A stretch of DNA of 64,000 nucleotides from Methanosarcina barkeri str. Wiesmoor (GTDB taxonomy: Archaea; Halobacteriota; Methanosarcinia; Methanosarcinales; Methanosarcinaceae). The translations under genes were made by a program, and so were the position numbers. Shown here in pieces: positions 25,170-33,053 of this stretch (position 1 is the stretch's first letter; each line of letters opens with the position of its first letter). The stretch is taken from assembly GCF_000969985.1 (NCBI RefSeq), contig NZ_CP009526.1, forward strand, positions 1,674,001-1,738,000, read 5' to 3'. The notes under the pieces are model-generated. The model was given only the letters and a program-made list of their open reading frames with translations, was not told the origin of the DNA and searched no databases.

Positions 25170-26034
25170 TAATGTATTATCTGATCACTGTACACATCTT
25201 TAGCTCCTTCTGCATAAAGCTTCACCAGTTTCCGATCATAGAACTTTTTGTTTACTCGCCAAAACAGTACTTTCTCATGGAACAGTAATTGTAGACACAG
25301 ATTGTAGACACAGTATAGCGACTCTCTCGCGACTCTATCCAAAAGACATAGCGATCTCAATATTTACCAGCAGAAATACAACAAGAGTTCACTATTTCTA
25401 AGTGTTCTCTTGTTGTCATTTCTTTTCACCCCGAGATTTAACTCCAGAAACAGTATTAAGTAAACCTTAAATTTTTTCAAAGCTAACTTAATTAAGTCTC
25501 TGGACATTTGGATTTCAAATTGGTTTTTCAGATATTTGAACTCCATAATTTAATACTAACACACTCTATATAAAATACAAAGTTTTTAGCCAGATCATTA
25601 AACTATCAAATTAGATGTTTAATCTCTAATTTTATTTTTCAGCAGTAATACTTAATATGGAAAATCGTTTGGTATCTTGGATATAAGTTATACCGTGTGT
25701 GAATTTTGAGCTGTTTCGGTTTTTTAAACTCCGTTTTACTTTTAAACATTTCAGATGTATTTACTCTATATTATATTCCTTCTATAATTTTGAGGAACAG
25801 CTTTTGCAGATTCATTTCCTCTTCTTCGAACATGGATACCGTACCACCTGCCTTCTTGACAGCTTTTGCAATTTCTGTACGGAGCTTCATTTTGGTATGG
25901 ATGTATAGAACTTCATTCCGAACTTCAAGAGCCTGTACCCCCTCCACATTTCTTACGATTTCTGCAGTTTCAGAGATGGGAATATCCTGAACCTCAAGCA
26001 AATAATTCACACCTTCCTTTGCTCTTACAATATC
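25170..26034. repeat. Segmental duplication, copy B (leader repeat plus 3' end of ABC ATPase)
   Basis: These ~865 bp align by eye with 44949-45824. The segment contains the leader repeat with tiny ORF, a degenerate inverted motif (right half TTTGAACTCCA at 25535-25545), the TATATAAAA box (25567-25575) and the last ~90 codons of the ATPase gene. Because only copy B contains the full ATPase gene, B is probably the source and the copy at 45 kb is truncated. Confidence 0.75.
25357..25419 (-). CDS. Tiny conserved ORF (20 residues), copy B
   Basis: ATG at 25417-25419 begins MTTREHLEIV and continues NSCCISAGKY to a TGA. GGGGTGA precedes it at the same spacing as in copy A. The hairpin arms (25379-25393 and 25401-25415) lie within the ORF. 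No larger gene directly follows on the minus strand. Confidence 0.3.
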   Translation of the reverse strand: MTTREHLEIVNSCCISAGKY

Positions 26035-26919
26035 TCGCAAATCCTCCACAGACCCTACTGCCAGAAGTTTTCCTCTTGCAATTATTGCTATGCGGTCGCA
26101 GATCTCTTCAACTTCTTCCATAGAATGCGAACTCAGAAAAACGGTAACTCCTTTACTTCGGTTCAGGTCTTTTATAAGGTCCCTCATCATCTGAGCGCCA
26201 AGAGGGTCAATACCACTTGTTGGCTCGTCAAGGAAAAGGACTGAGGGTTCGTTGATCAAAGCCTGGGCAAGCCCAAAACGCTTTCGCATGCCTGTGGAAA
26301 AACCGCCTGTTTTCTGGTCAATGGCACGGGTAAGACCTACAGTTTCAAGTAAATTTACAATCCTTTTTTCCCGAACATCGGGTTCGATATTATAGAGCTT
26401 TGCATAAAAACGCAGGTTCTGCCTTGCAGTGAGATTATCATAAAAACCGGCAGGTTCGGGAAGGACTCCTGTCTGTTCTCTTATATTTATTACCTCACGG
26501 ATGATATCGAAACCTGCAACCTTTCCGCTTCCTTCGCTTGGCTCAAGCAAACCAATAAGCATTTTCATAGTTGTGGTCTTGCCAGCTCCGTTAGGACCCA
26601 CAAAACCGAAGACCTCTCCTTTTCTCACCTGCAGATTTAGGTTATCCACTGCGCGAATTTGGTTTTCCTTTCCAAAAAATTTACTCAAATGAATAGTTTC
26701 TATTGCAAATTCACCTGTTTTATGTACAATCCCGCTTTGCCCTAATTCAGTGCTCATTGATTCCATACCTGTTGATTCCATACCTGTTGATTCCATACCT
26801 GTTGATTCCATACCTGTTGATTCTATGCCTATTGATTCCATACCCGCTACTCTCATTCCTGCCGATTTGCTTATTGATTCCATGTCTATTGATTCCATAT
26901 TCATTGATTCCATATTCAC
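25771..26919 (-). CDS. ABC transporter ATPase with repetitive N-terminal extension
   Basis: The ATPase core is of the CcmA/NatA type that pairs with ABC-2 permeases. Walker A is GPNGAGKT (108-115), the signature is FSTGMRKR (about 207-214) and Walker B is VLFLDEPTSG (about 227-236), followed by the SSHSMEEVEEICD switch. The first 60 residues are an unusual Met-rich tract of GMEST repeats. The start at 26917-26919 overlaps the stop of the NEW3 protein gene by 4 bp (ATGA), supporting coupling. MSTELG at 26757 would give a normal-length protein. The likely permeases are the ABC-2 proteins at 31-33 and 41-43 kb, which lack an adjacent ATPase. Confidence 0.9.
   Translation of the reverse strand: MNMESMNMESIDMESISKSAGMRVAGMESIGIESTGMESTGMESTGMESTGMESMSTELGQSGIVHKTGEFAIETIHLSKFFGKENQIRAVDNLNLQVRKGEVFGFVGPNGAGKTTTMKMLIGLLEPSEGSGKVAGFDIIREVINIREQTGVLPEPAGFYDNLTARQNLRFYAKLYNIEPDVREKRIVNLLETVGLTRAIDQKTGGFSTGMRKRFGLAQALINEPSVLFLDEPTSGIDPLGAQMMRDLIKDLNRSKGVTVFLSSHSMEEVEEICDRIAIIARGKLLAVGSVEDLRDIVRAKEGVNYLLEVQDIPISETAEIVRNVEGVQALEVRNEVLYIHTKMKLRTEIAKAVKKAGGTVSMFEEEEMNLQKLFLKIIEGI
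26755..26856 (-). repeat. 15-bp coding minisatellite in the ATPase N-terminus
   Basis: Minus-strand reading gives consecutive GMEST-type pentapeptides from 15-bp units, perfect in the middle copies and degenerating outward. MES-type triplets continue to 26919. Every unit contains an in-frame ATG, so gain or loss of units keeps the frame and adds or removes potential start codons. Confidence 0.8.
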
Positions 26920-28484
26920 CGCCTTCCGAATTTACGTACTACAAAAACAAGCACAATGATTGCAAAGCCCAGAAGAGCTATGCCAAGAAGCCCGCTACTT
27001 GATGATTTTTCAATATTCACCTTGATACTTTTCTCAGAGCTCACAATATCGTCACTCTTTGCCCTGATGAAAATTTCCTTAACTCCAGAACCTGCATTGG
27101 CGTTTGCAGTAATCTGCACAGGTATGGTTTTGGACTCTCCTGCTTCCAGTTCTTCTATCGTTCCAAAGCCCTGGATCTGACTTGTGATTCCGGTTACTTC
27201 GTTAATTTCAAGAGTAACATCTTCAAGAGGATCATTTCTTCTATTCTCTACTTTAACCCTGACTTCAGATGAGCCGCCAGGATTCAATGTTAATTCAGTA
27301 GGGGTTGAATCAACTTTAAGCAGTTCTGCATTTTCGAGATCATTATTGATATTTATTTCAAGCTGCCTAGAAACAGTCCGATCTCCACTTACTGCTGCAA
27401 CTGTGATTGGATAAAGTCCACTTGTAGCATTCTGGAAGGGCTTGACCTTAACAGTGAAAAACTGTTCTTCACCTGCAGCAAGCATAACGGAAGAAAGCCT
27501 TCCGTCTTCGTCATCGTCAGTGACAAATTCCGTGTTCCAGCCTTCAGGCTGGCTCAAAACTTTAAGATTCAGTTTAAGTGGCTGATCATACCTGCTTCTC
27601 AAGGAAACTGCAAATTCTGCAGTCTTTTCAGGCCTAATTGCAAGTCCAACAATGCTGGAATTAAACTCTACGTATGCACTCAAATCCTCATTCTTTGCCA
27701 TCTCAGGATTTATTGTTACACTTAGAGGCAAGAGTACACTCTGATTGCTTTTTTCAGGACATGCTGCCACTAAAATTTCATAATCTCCTCTGGTTGCATT
27801 GATTGGAGGATTTACGGTAACACTAAATTGCTGACTTCCTTCTCCGGGGACTCCTAACCTGGTAATCCTGGCTCCATCCGTTGAAAGCAAGTTAACTCCC
27901 CATTTTTTGGGTTTTGAAACAAGATAAATCTGAAAATTTGCCCTACTTTTATATTTGTTTTCTATAGTAGCCCCAAAACTGACAGGAATTCCAGGATGGG
28001 TTTTTTTTCCAGGAATATCAGAATAAATTTCCAGGTTAGACATTGCATTCCTGTCAACCGTTACTGTAAATTCTTGATACATCTTATCATAATTTCTGAT
28101 ACTTTCTCCATAAGGTCGTAAACCTATTTTTACAGGATATGATCCATCCTTTGCATTTTCAGGAACTCTTACCTTAAGAGTCAATTCCTGTTCATCAGCT
28201 TCTTCGGGTAGAGTAATCTGGCTTACCTGAGTGCCATCTGCATAGATACCTGCAGTCCAGTTTTCGGGGACTTTCTCTATGAAAAATGTAACTGATGTGC
28301 TTTCAGAAGTATTGTATCCCTTTTCTACGGTAAAGCTGAACTCCACCAGGTCTCCAGGCTTTGCAACCTTGCCACTGATTTCGTTTAAGACTGCAAGATT
28401 GGAAAAGTCTGCTCTGGCCGGAAAGGGCATGAGAGAAAATAATATGAGTAGTACAAGGAGGAATTTCGCTTTATTTTCAGGCAC
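26916..28484 (-). CDS. Secreted NEW3-domain (COG1470-type) membrane-anchored protein
   Basis: The 522-residue protein has a signal peptide (FLLVLLILFSLMPFPARA). Four or five immunoglobulin-like repeats of the NEW3 type follow, with motifs such as GDLVEFSFTVEKGYN, GSYPVKIGLRPYG, ATRGDYEILVAACPE, ATSGLYPITVAAVSGD and LNPGGSSEVRVKVENR. The C-terminus is one transmembrane helix (GLLGIALLGFAIIVLVFVV) and RKFGRR. GTG at 28482-28484 follows AAGGAT. It overlaps the ATPase gene by 4 bp. In archaea such proteins often accompany ABC-2 transporters, probably as an external adaptor. Confidence 0.85.
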   Translation of the reverse strand: MPENKAKFLLVLLILFSLMPFPARADFSNLAVLNEISGKVAKPGDLVEFSFTVEKGYNTSESTSVTFFIEKVPENWTAGIYADGTQVSQITLPEEADEQELTLKVRVPENAKDGSYPVKIGLRPYGESIRNYDKMYQEFTVTVDRNAMSNLEIYSDIPGKKTHPGIPVSFGATIENKYKSRANFQIYLVSKPKKWGVNLLSTDGARITRLGVPGEGSQQFSVTVNPPINATRGDYEILVAACPEKSNQSVLLPLSVTINPEMAKNEDLSAYVEFNSSIVGLAIRPEKTAEFAVSLRSRYDQPLKLNLKVLSQPEGWNTEFVTDDDEDGRLSSVMLAAGEEQFFTVKVKPFQNATSGLYPITVAAVSGDRTVSRQLEININNDLENAELLKVDSTPTELTLNPGGSSEVRVKVENRRNDPLEDVTLEINEVTGITSQIQGFGTIEELEAGESKTIPVQITANANAGSGVKEIFIRAKSDDIVSSEKSIKVNIEKSSSSGLLGIALLGFAIIVLVFVVRKFGRR

Positions 28485-28674
28485 TTATATCCTTCCCAAG
28501 AAATATCATACATATAGTGATCAGGAAAAATTGGCGGGGTCGTAAGTGGAACTTCAAAGCTTAGCTATTTTAAGTCATTGATTTTTTTCTCAACTAGTAA
28601 GGTTGACTACTATTCCCAAAACTCTACCTCATCCTGAAAATACCTATCAATTTCCAGAAAACTTTTGTTATTTA

Positions 28675-28790
28675 TATATTTTATGTCCAAAGTCTCTAAC
28701 AATTCATACGTTGATTAAAATTATAAGAAAATTTATCATAATCCGAGTTTTTTCCAGGATTGTTAGAGACTTTGGACACAAAATTAATAT
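28675..28790. repeat. Palindromic element with 19-bp perfect arms
   Basis: GTCCAAAGTCTCTAACAAT (28685-28703) is exactly complementary to ATTGTTAGAGACTTTGGAC (28759-28777), and imperfect pairing extends about 10 bp outward. The loop is 55 nt. It resembles the palindrome at 15880-15992 in size and in the shared TCTCTAAC. It may be a MITE or a bidirectional terminator between the divergent NEW3 and PPC-like genes. Confidence 0.65.
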
Positions 28791-28813
28791 TGATGTAAAA
28801 AAGTAGCAATTTA

Positions 28814-28852
28814 TGGAGTTCAACCGGACGCGAAAAGAGAGATCGAACTCCA
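28814..28852. promoter_or_regulatory. Inverted GGAGTTC/GAACTCC operator-like motif
   Basis: TGGAGTTCAA (28814-28823) and TCGAACTCCA (28843-28852) are inverted halves 19 bp apart, about 95 bp before the PPC-like gene start. The same arrangement with 17-20 bp spacing occurs at 23615-23649 and 40447-40486, with degenerate left halves at 25510-25545 and 45270-45308. This recurrence suggests a regulator-binding site. Confidence 0.45.
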
Positions 28853-28909
28853 ACCCATAAAAGAGATAAATCTGCATAGTTTTAAAATTACTTAATACTT
28901 GCGGATTTT

Positions 28910-28937
28910 ACCTCTCGGTAAACAAAATTTGAGAGGT
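28910..28937 (+). promoter_or_regulatory. Hairpin covering the ribosome-binding site of the PPC-like gene
   Basis: ACCTCTC (28910-28916) pairs exactly with GAGAGGT (28931-28937), with a 14-nt loop. The right arm is the Shine-Dalgarno site (AGAGGTG) for the ATG at 28948. In the folded state the site would be hidden, which would allow translational control. Confidence 0.45.
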
Positions 28938-28947
28938 GTTAGCTAAA

Positions 28948-29367
28948 ATGAACATAAAAGCTAGTTTAATGATAGCGTTCATAGCGTGTGTCATGCTTGT
29001 GGGTGTTGCGGCAGCAAATCAAGAAAATCATGAAGCAGGAGATACATGGGGAAGAGCAGCTCTTTTCAAATTAGGCCCTGGGTACAACTCAGTTAGTGGA
29101 TCTTTAGGCGGACTAGATGTTGCTGATTACTGGCGCGAAAGTAACGCTGCTTCTAGTGTAAATGTCAAGTTGTACCTAGATGGAAGTTCACTTGCACGTG
29201 GTGCAGTAGCAGAGATGTACGAAGGCAATTATCCACATCCCTTTATGCAGCGTGTAAGTAGTGGTAATAACGACTGCCCTGATACTTACCTGAATCACGC
29301 CCCAGTATACGTTGTTATGACTCCAAAGGGCATTGGTGACTATACTTTTACTGTACGAAGGTATTGA
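28948..29367 (+). CDS. Small secreted PPC-like protein upstream of the propeller array
   Basis: The 139-residue protein has a signal peptide (SLMIAFIACVMLVGVAAA). Its beta-rich mature domain contains VSGSLGGLDVADYWR and ends YTFTVRRY, resembling a PPC domain (turn with DYW and a final strand). It has a single cysteine near the end and no catalytic motif. ATG at 28948 follows AGAGGTG with 9-nt spacing, and an in-frame start four codons upstream would precede that site's use. A strong terminator follows, so it is probably expressed at a higher level than the propeller genes behind it. Its function is unknown. Confidence 0.65.
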   Translation: MNIKASLMIAFIACVMLVGVAAANQENHEAGDTWGRAALFKLGPGYNSVSGSLGGLDVADYWRESNAASSVNVKLYLDGSSLARGAVAEMYEGNYPHPFMQRVSSGNNDCPDTYLNHAPVYVVMTPKGIGDYTFTVRRY

Positions 29368-29383
29368 GAGTTAAGATAACTTT

Positions 29384-29421
29384 CCATTCTGGTATTCGCA
29401 CCAGAATGGTCAATTTTTTTT
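29384..29421 (+). terminator. Strong hairpin terminator after the PPC-like gene
   Basis: CCATTCTGG (29384-29392) and CCAGAATGG (29401-29409) form a perfect 9-bp stem with an 8-nt loop, followed by TCAA and a run of T. A related hairpin with the same core lies at 32962-32985. Confidence 0.75.
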
Positions 29422-29463
29422 CAGATTACAGGACAACATTCTAAATTTGGACGGTGATTAAGG

Positions 29464-31137
29464 ATGTTAAAAACAAATATAATAATTATATTTTTATTAT
29501 TATTTGCTACAAATATAGCATCAGCAAACTCGACATCGGAAGATCTAAGTCTTAATGTCACACAGATTGATGAAATTCTCCAGATAGAAGATGGATTCGT
29601 AGTAACATCAACAGAATGGAGTCCTGATGGACAGTATTTGCTTGTAACCTGTTCCAAAATGAATTCACCTTTAAATTATATCGTTAAGCATTACTTATTA
29701 GATACGAATTCTCACACTTTCGGAGAAATAAATTATGGAATTAATGGGTCTGATACCAACGGAATATTGCAAGCAAAATGGACCCCATCAGGTGACAAGA
29801 TATATTTCGGAGTTTCAAGGATTGAAGAAACAAATTCTGGTCATTGTTATATCATTTGCAATCCTGATGGCACGAATTTGAGGTGTATTGGGACCAATTA
29901 TACTGATCTTTCATACATAATAAAGAATCTTGGGAGTATTGGTTTTCAGAGGAATCTTAACTGGAATCAAGATTCCAATAAAATCGTATTTGAATGGGAA
30001 AAACCAGGAAATCACTCTCCTGGAGTATATATAGCAGATGGAAAGGGGACAATTATCAGCGAACTTCTATCAGCAACGTATCCACAGCCTGCCTTGTACG
30101 ACTCTGATAAAGTCTTTATTGTTAAAGATGAAGGAACTGTAGTGCTTGCCAATGATGAAGGCGATTTGATTCAGACGTTTCAACCTGAGAACAAAGATGA
30201 ACGATACTGCGCTTTTTCACTTAGCCCTGACAGAAAAAAAATCATGTTTGCAGCAGGGTCATCAGACAGCTACAATTTACAGACATACGTCTCTAATATT
30301 GATGGTTCGAATTTAAAAGGAAATATCTCTTATAATGAAAATCTCTGGGCAAACGAATCCTGGCAGCCAAACGGTTCTCTTCTTCTGGTAAATCAGAACA
30401 GAAATCTGTATATTGTTGAAGGAGACGAAAATAATAAGCGTCTTTTATATAAAGGCAATGCCAGCGAATCCCAGTGGTTCCCAGATGGGAAGAAAATTCT
30501 TTTTGTTGAAAATGGAAACAAGCTGTATTCAATCGATATTGATGGAACCAATATAACTTTTATCACTAATTTCGGACAGACTTCATCCAATACATGGAAA
30601 TATTTTGATGGAGGTCAGCACTTTTCAATAAGTCCATCAGGAAAAATCATAGCTTTTATGTCTGCTTTTGACTCAGCCACTGGAAAAGCTATTGAAAACT
30701 ATAATATTGTTAATCTTAATATTGCTGCTCCTTTGTTCATTGTTAATTCCGAGGGCTCGAATCTCACTCAGGTGACGCCTGCAGTAAAGGGAAGATACGA
30801 TACATGCATAAACTGGAGCCCTGATGGAAAGCAATTCACAATCGGGTCCACTATATATATGGATCCAGGGTGGAACCATGTGAATAACTCTCTAGTAATA
30901 TTGGATTCTGAAAACTCTTCGTCAATCTGGAAGAGGTTGCCTGTAAAGGAAATTATCAAGAGCGAAGAATCTGGTACCGTTGATAAAGTCCAGATCAATG
31001 AACCAGATTCCATCAACACGTCGTCGCAAGTTGTCGAGAATAAGAAAACAAGCAGTCAATCTCCTTCCTTTACGTTTTTGCAATTGTTTATCTGTCTAAT
31101 GGGGATCTGGTTATTGCATAAAAGTAAGGAGTTGTGA
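29464..31137 (+). CDS. Membrane-anchored TolB/PD40-type beta-propeller protein, paralogue 1
   Basis: The 557-residue protein has a signal peptide (IIIIFLLLFATNIASA). Propeller repeats follow with WSPDGQYLLV, WTPSGDKIYF, LSPDRKKIMFA, WFPDGKKILFV, ISPSGKIIAFM and WSPDGKQFTI, the PD40/TolB pattern. A Ser/Asn-rich stalk leads to one transmembrane helix (FLQLFICLMGIWLLH) and KSKEL. GGTGA lies 6 nt before the ATG. It is followed 4 bp later by an ABC-2 permease. From about 29570 to 30550 its DNA is almost identical to paralogue 2, while the flanks differ, pointing to gene conversion. It probably displays a binding propeller outside the cell. Confidence 0.8.
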   Translation: MLKTNIIIIFLLLFATNIASANSTSEDLSLNVTQIDEILQIEDGFVVTSTEWSPDGQYLLVTCSKMNSPLNYIVKHYLLDTNSHTFGEINYGINGSDTNGILQAKWTPSGDKIYFGVSRIEETNSGHCYIICNPDGTNLRCIGTNYTDLSYIIKNLGSIGFQRNLNWNQDSNKIVFEWEKPGNHSPGVYIADGKGTIISELLSATYPQPALYDSDKVFIVKDEGTVVLANDEGDLIQTFQPENKDERYCAFSLSPDRKKIMFAAGSSDSYNLQTYVSNIDGSNLKGNISYNENLWANESWQPNGSLLLVNQNRNLYIVEGDENNKRLLYKGNASESQWFPDGKKILFVENGNKLYSIDIDGTNITFITNFGQTSSNTWKYFDGGQHFSISPSGKIIAFMSAFDSATGKAIENYNIVNLNIAAPLFIVNSEGSNLTQVTPAVKGRYDTCINWSPDGKQFTIGSTIYMDPGWNHVNNSLVILDSENSSSIWKRLPVKEIIKSEESGTVDKVQINEPDSINTSSQVVENKKTSSQSPSFTFLQLFICLMGIWLLHKSKEL

Positions 31138-31141
31138 TTCA

Positions 31142-32002
31142 GTGAATAAAGACAGCGTTTTAACAATTGCGCAAAAAGAATTCTCAGACAAATTGTACGA
31201 ACCCAGTTTTATTATACTGCTAGCTATCTTTACGGGCACTATACTTGCATATTTGCAAAATCGTGCCGGTGGAGATAATTTTGGGGACGTTGTCCAGGTT
31301 ATTGCAGTATTTTTTCCGTTAATAGGTATAGCCCTTGGGTATGACGGGATAATTAAAGAAAAAAATAGCAAAAGCCTCAGTGTTTTATTGACGCAACCGG
31401 TTTTCAGGGATAATATTATTACAGGCAAATTTCTGGGGATTTCAATGACCCTTGCTCTTGTAGTATTTTTTTCCCTGACAATAATTGCAGCTTCGGATTT
31501 TGTTATTTCCGGAAAAATCGCTGAGTTTGATTCTCTCTTGCGACTGTTTATTTTCGGGATATTTACCTTTCTTTATCTTTTACTTTTTGCCACATTTGGG
31601 CTTTTTACTTCAGTCTGGTGTAAAACAGAAATTGAATCCCTTACCTTTGGGGTTTTTGTCTGGATCAATATGTGTTTTGCCCTTGGGCCCACTATAATAA
31701 CGCTGGCATCTTTCGCATCAGGTCAAACACTGTTTGATATGACAAAAGAATTTGCTTCTACAGCATCCTTATTTTATAATATCTCACCTTTGCATCATTT
31801 TGCTGAGGTAATTGTTGGAACCCAAGATTTGAGTTTTTATGGAGGGTTCAATGTTCAGTCTGAAGTACATGGATTTCTGGATACTCAGTATACATTACCT
31901 TACCTGCTTGGATATTACTGGCAAAACGTGATAATTTTGTTAGTTCTCCCATTTCTGTTTCTGGCAGCTTCATACATTTCATTTTTGAGAGATGATATTT
32001 AA
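31142..32002 (+). CDS. ABC-2 type transporter permease
   Basis: The 286-residue protein has six predicted transmembrane helices. It shows the NosY/ABC-2 signature in the first cytoplasmic loop (LIGIALGYDGIIKEKNSKSLSVLL, then TQPVFRDNIITGKFLG). The GTG start follows AAGGAG and lies 4 bp after the propeller gene, so the genes form one operon. There is no ATPase gene nearby on this strand, and the closest is at 25771. The protein is probably half of a heterodimer with the next permease. Confidence 0.88.
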   Translation: MNKDSVLTIAQKEFSDKLYEPSFIILLAIFTGTILAYLQNRAGGDNFGDVVQVIAVFFPLIGIALGYDGIIKEKNSKSLSVLLTQPVFRDNIITGKFLGISMTLALVVFFSLTIIAASDFVISGKIAEFDSLLRLFIFGIFTFLYLLLFATFGLFTSVWCKTEIESLTFGVFVWINMCFALGPTIITLASFASGQTLFDMTKEFASTASLFYNISPLHHFAEVIVGTQDLSFYGGFNVQSEVHGFLDTQYTLPYLLGYYWQNVIILLVLPFLFLAASYISFLRDDI

Positions 32003-32014
32003 GGAGGGAAAAAT

Positions 32015-32899
32015 GTGGAAAATATCTCAAATGTCGAAGTAATAGCCCAAAAAGAGTTTACTGACCATCTAAAAAGTCCTGTATTCCTTTTATTTACAGC
32101 CACCTTCATGCTGGTTGTCATTACCTGGTCGTATGTACAGGGGACAGAAGTTGAATATACTTTGAATGTTCTTGGCAGTCCTGATTTGATGAGTGGGTTT
32201 GAAGGGGTAGCAGAGGTTGTCGGCCGTTTTGCACCAGTTATGGGTATAGTACTGGGTTTTGATGCAATCGTCAAAGAAATAAAATCCAGTTCTATGAATG
32301 TTTTATTGACACATCCCGTGTTCAGGGATAATATAATTCTTGGAAAAATCCTGGGATCAGGCTTGTGTATCTTGCTGGTGCTCTTCTTTTCCATTAATCT
32401 GGCAACTGGAGTCATGCTTATGGCTTCAGGAGTTCCAGTTACGATACAGCAAATCACAAGGATTGAGATATTCGTGATTTTGACTTTTTTTTATTCTTTA
32501 ATCTTCCTTGCAATCTCTATAATGATTTCGACAATAGCAAAAAAATCAAATAATTCCCTTATGTTCAACCTTATTTTCTGGCTTATCATAACGATATTGC
32601 TTGCCAAATTAGTCTTTGTTGTAAGTTATGCTTTTTCTGAAGATCTCAATACAGCAAATGGTCAGACTCAAATCATAAAGAACTTCTTACCTGATTATCA
32701 TTTTACTTCAACTGCTGTGGGAATCAAAAGTACTGGTACAGGAATGACTTCTGGAATAGGTGGAATATTTGACACACGCTATACATTGGGAGCCTGGGCA
32801 TGGGAGTTCTGGCCCAACCTGGCATATCTTTTCGTGCTACCCTTCATCTTGCTTATAGGCTCAGTGCTTGCCTTTTTGAAAAAGGACATAACATACTGA
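32015..32899 (+). CDS. ABC-2 type transporter permease, second subunit
   Basis: The 294-residue paralogue of the preceding permease has VMGIVLGFDAIVKEIKSSSMNVLL and THPVFRDNIILGKILGSG, and six hydrophobic segments ending FILLIGSVLAFLKKDI. GTG at 32015 follows AAGGAGGG with ideal spacing. It lies 12 bp after the first permease. Confidence 0.88.
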   Translation: MENISNVEVIAQKEFTDHLKSPVFLLFTATFMLVVITWSYVQGTEVEYTLNVLGSPDLMSGFEGVAEVVGRFAPVMGIVLGFDAIVKEIKSSSMNVLLTHPVFRDNIILGKILGSGLCILLVLFFSINLATGVMLMASGVPVTIQQITRIEIFVILTFFYSLIFLAISIMISTIAKKSNNSLMFNLIFWLIITILLAKLVFVVSYAFSEDLNTANGQTQIIKNFLPDYHFTSTAVGIKSTGTGMTSGIGGIFDTRYTLGAWAWEFWPNLAYLFVLPFILLIGSVLAFLKKDITY

Positions 32900-32961
32900 A
32901 GGAAAGTGTTTCCAAGGAAGCAGATTTTGGTTTAAGAGACATCAGTTTAAAGATTGTTTTT

Positions 32962-32995
32962 CATTCTGATTCAAATACCAGAATGAGTTATTTTT
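32962..32995 (+). terminator. Hairpin with T-rich tail after the permease pair
   Basis: CATTCTG (32962-32968) and CAGAATG (32979-32985) form a 7-bp stem followed by agttatttttc. The core matches the terminator at 29384, so this intergenic segment seems duplicated along with the propeller gene that follows. Confidence 0.55.
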
Positions 32996-33053
32996 CAACT
33001 TTTATTTTTTCAATTTTTGAAGTTAGCTTCCAAAGCTTAGGATGGAGATTCAA

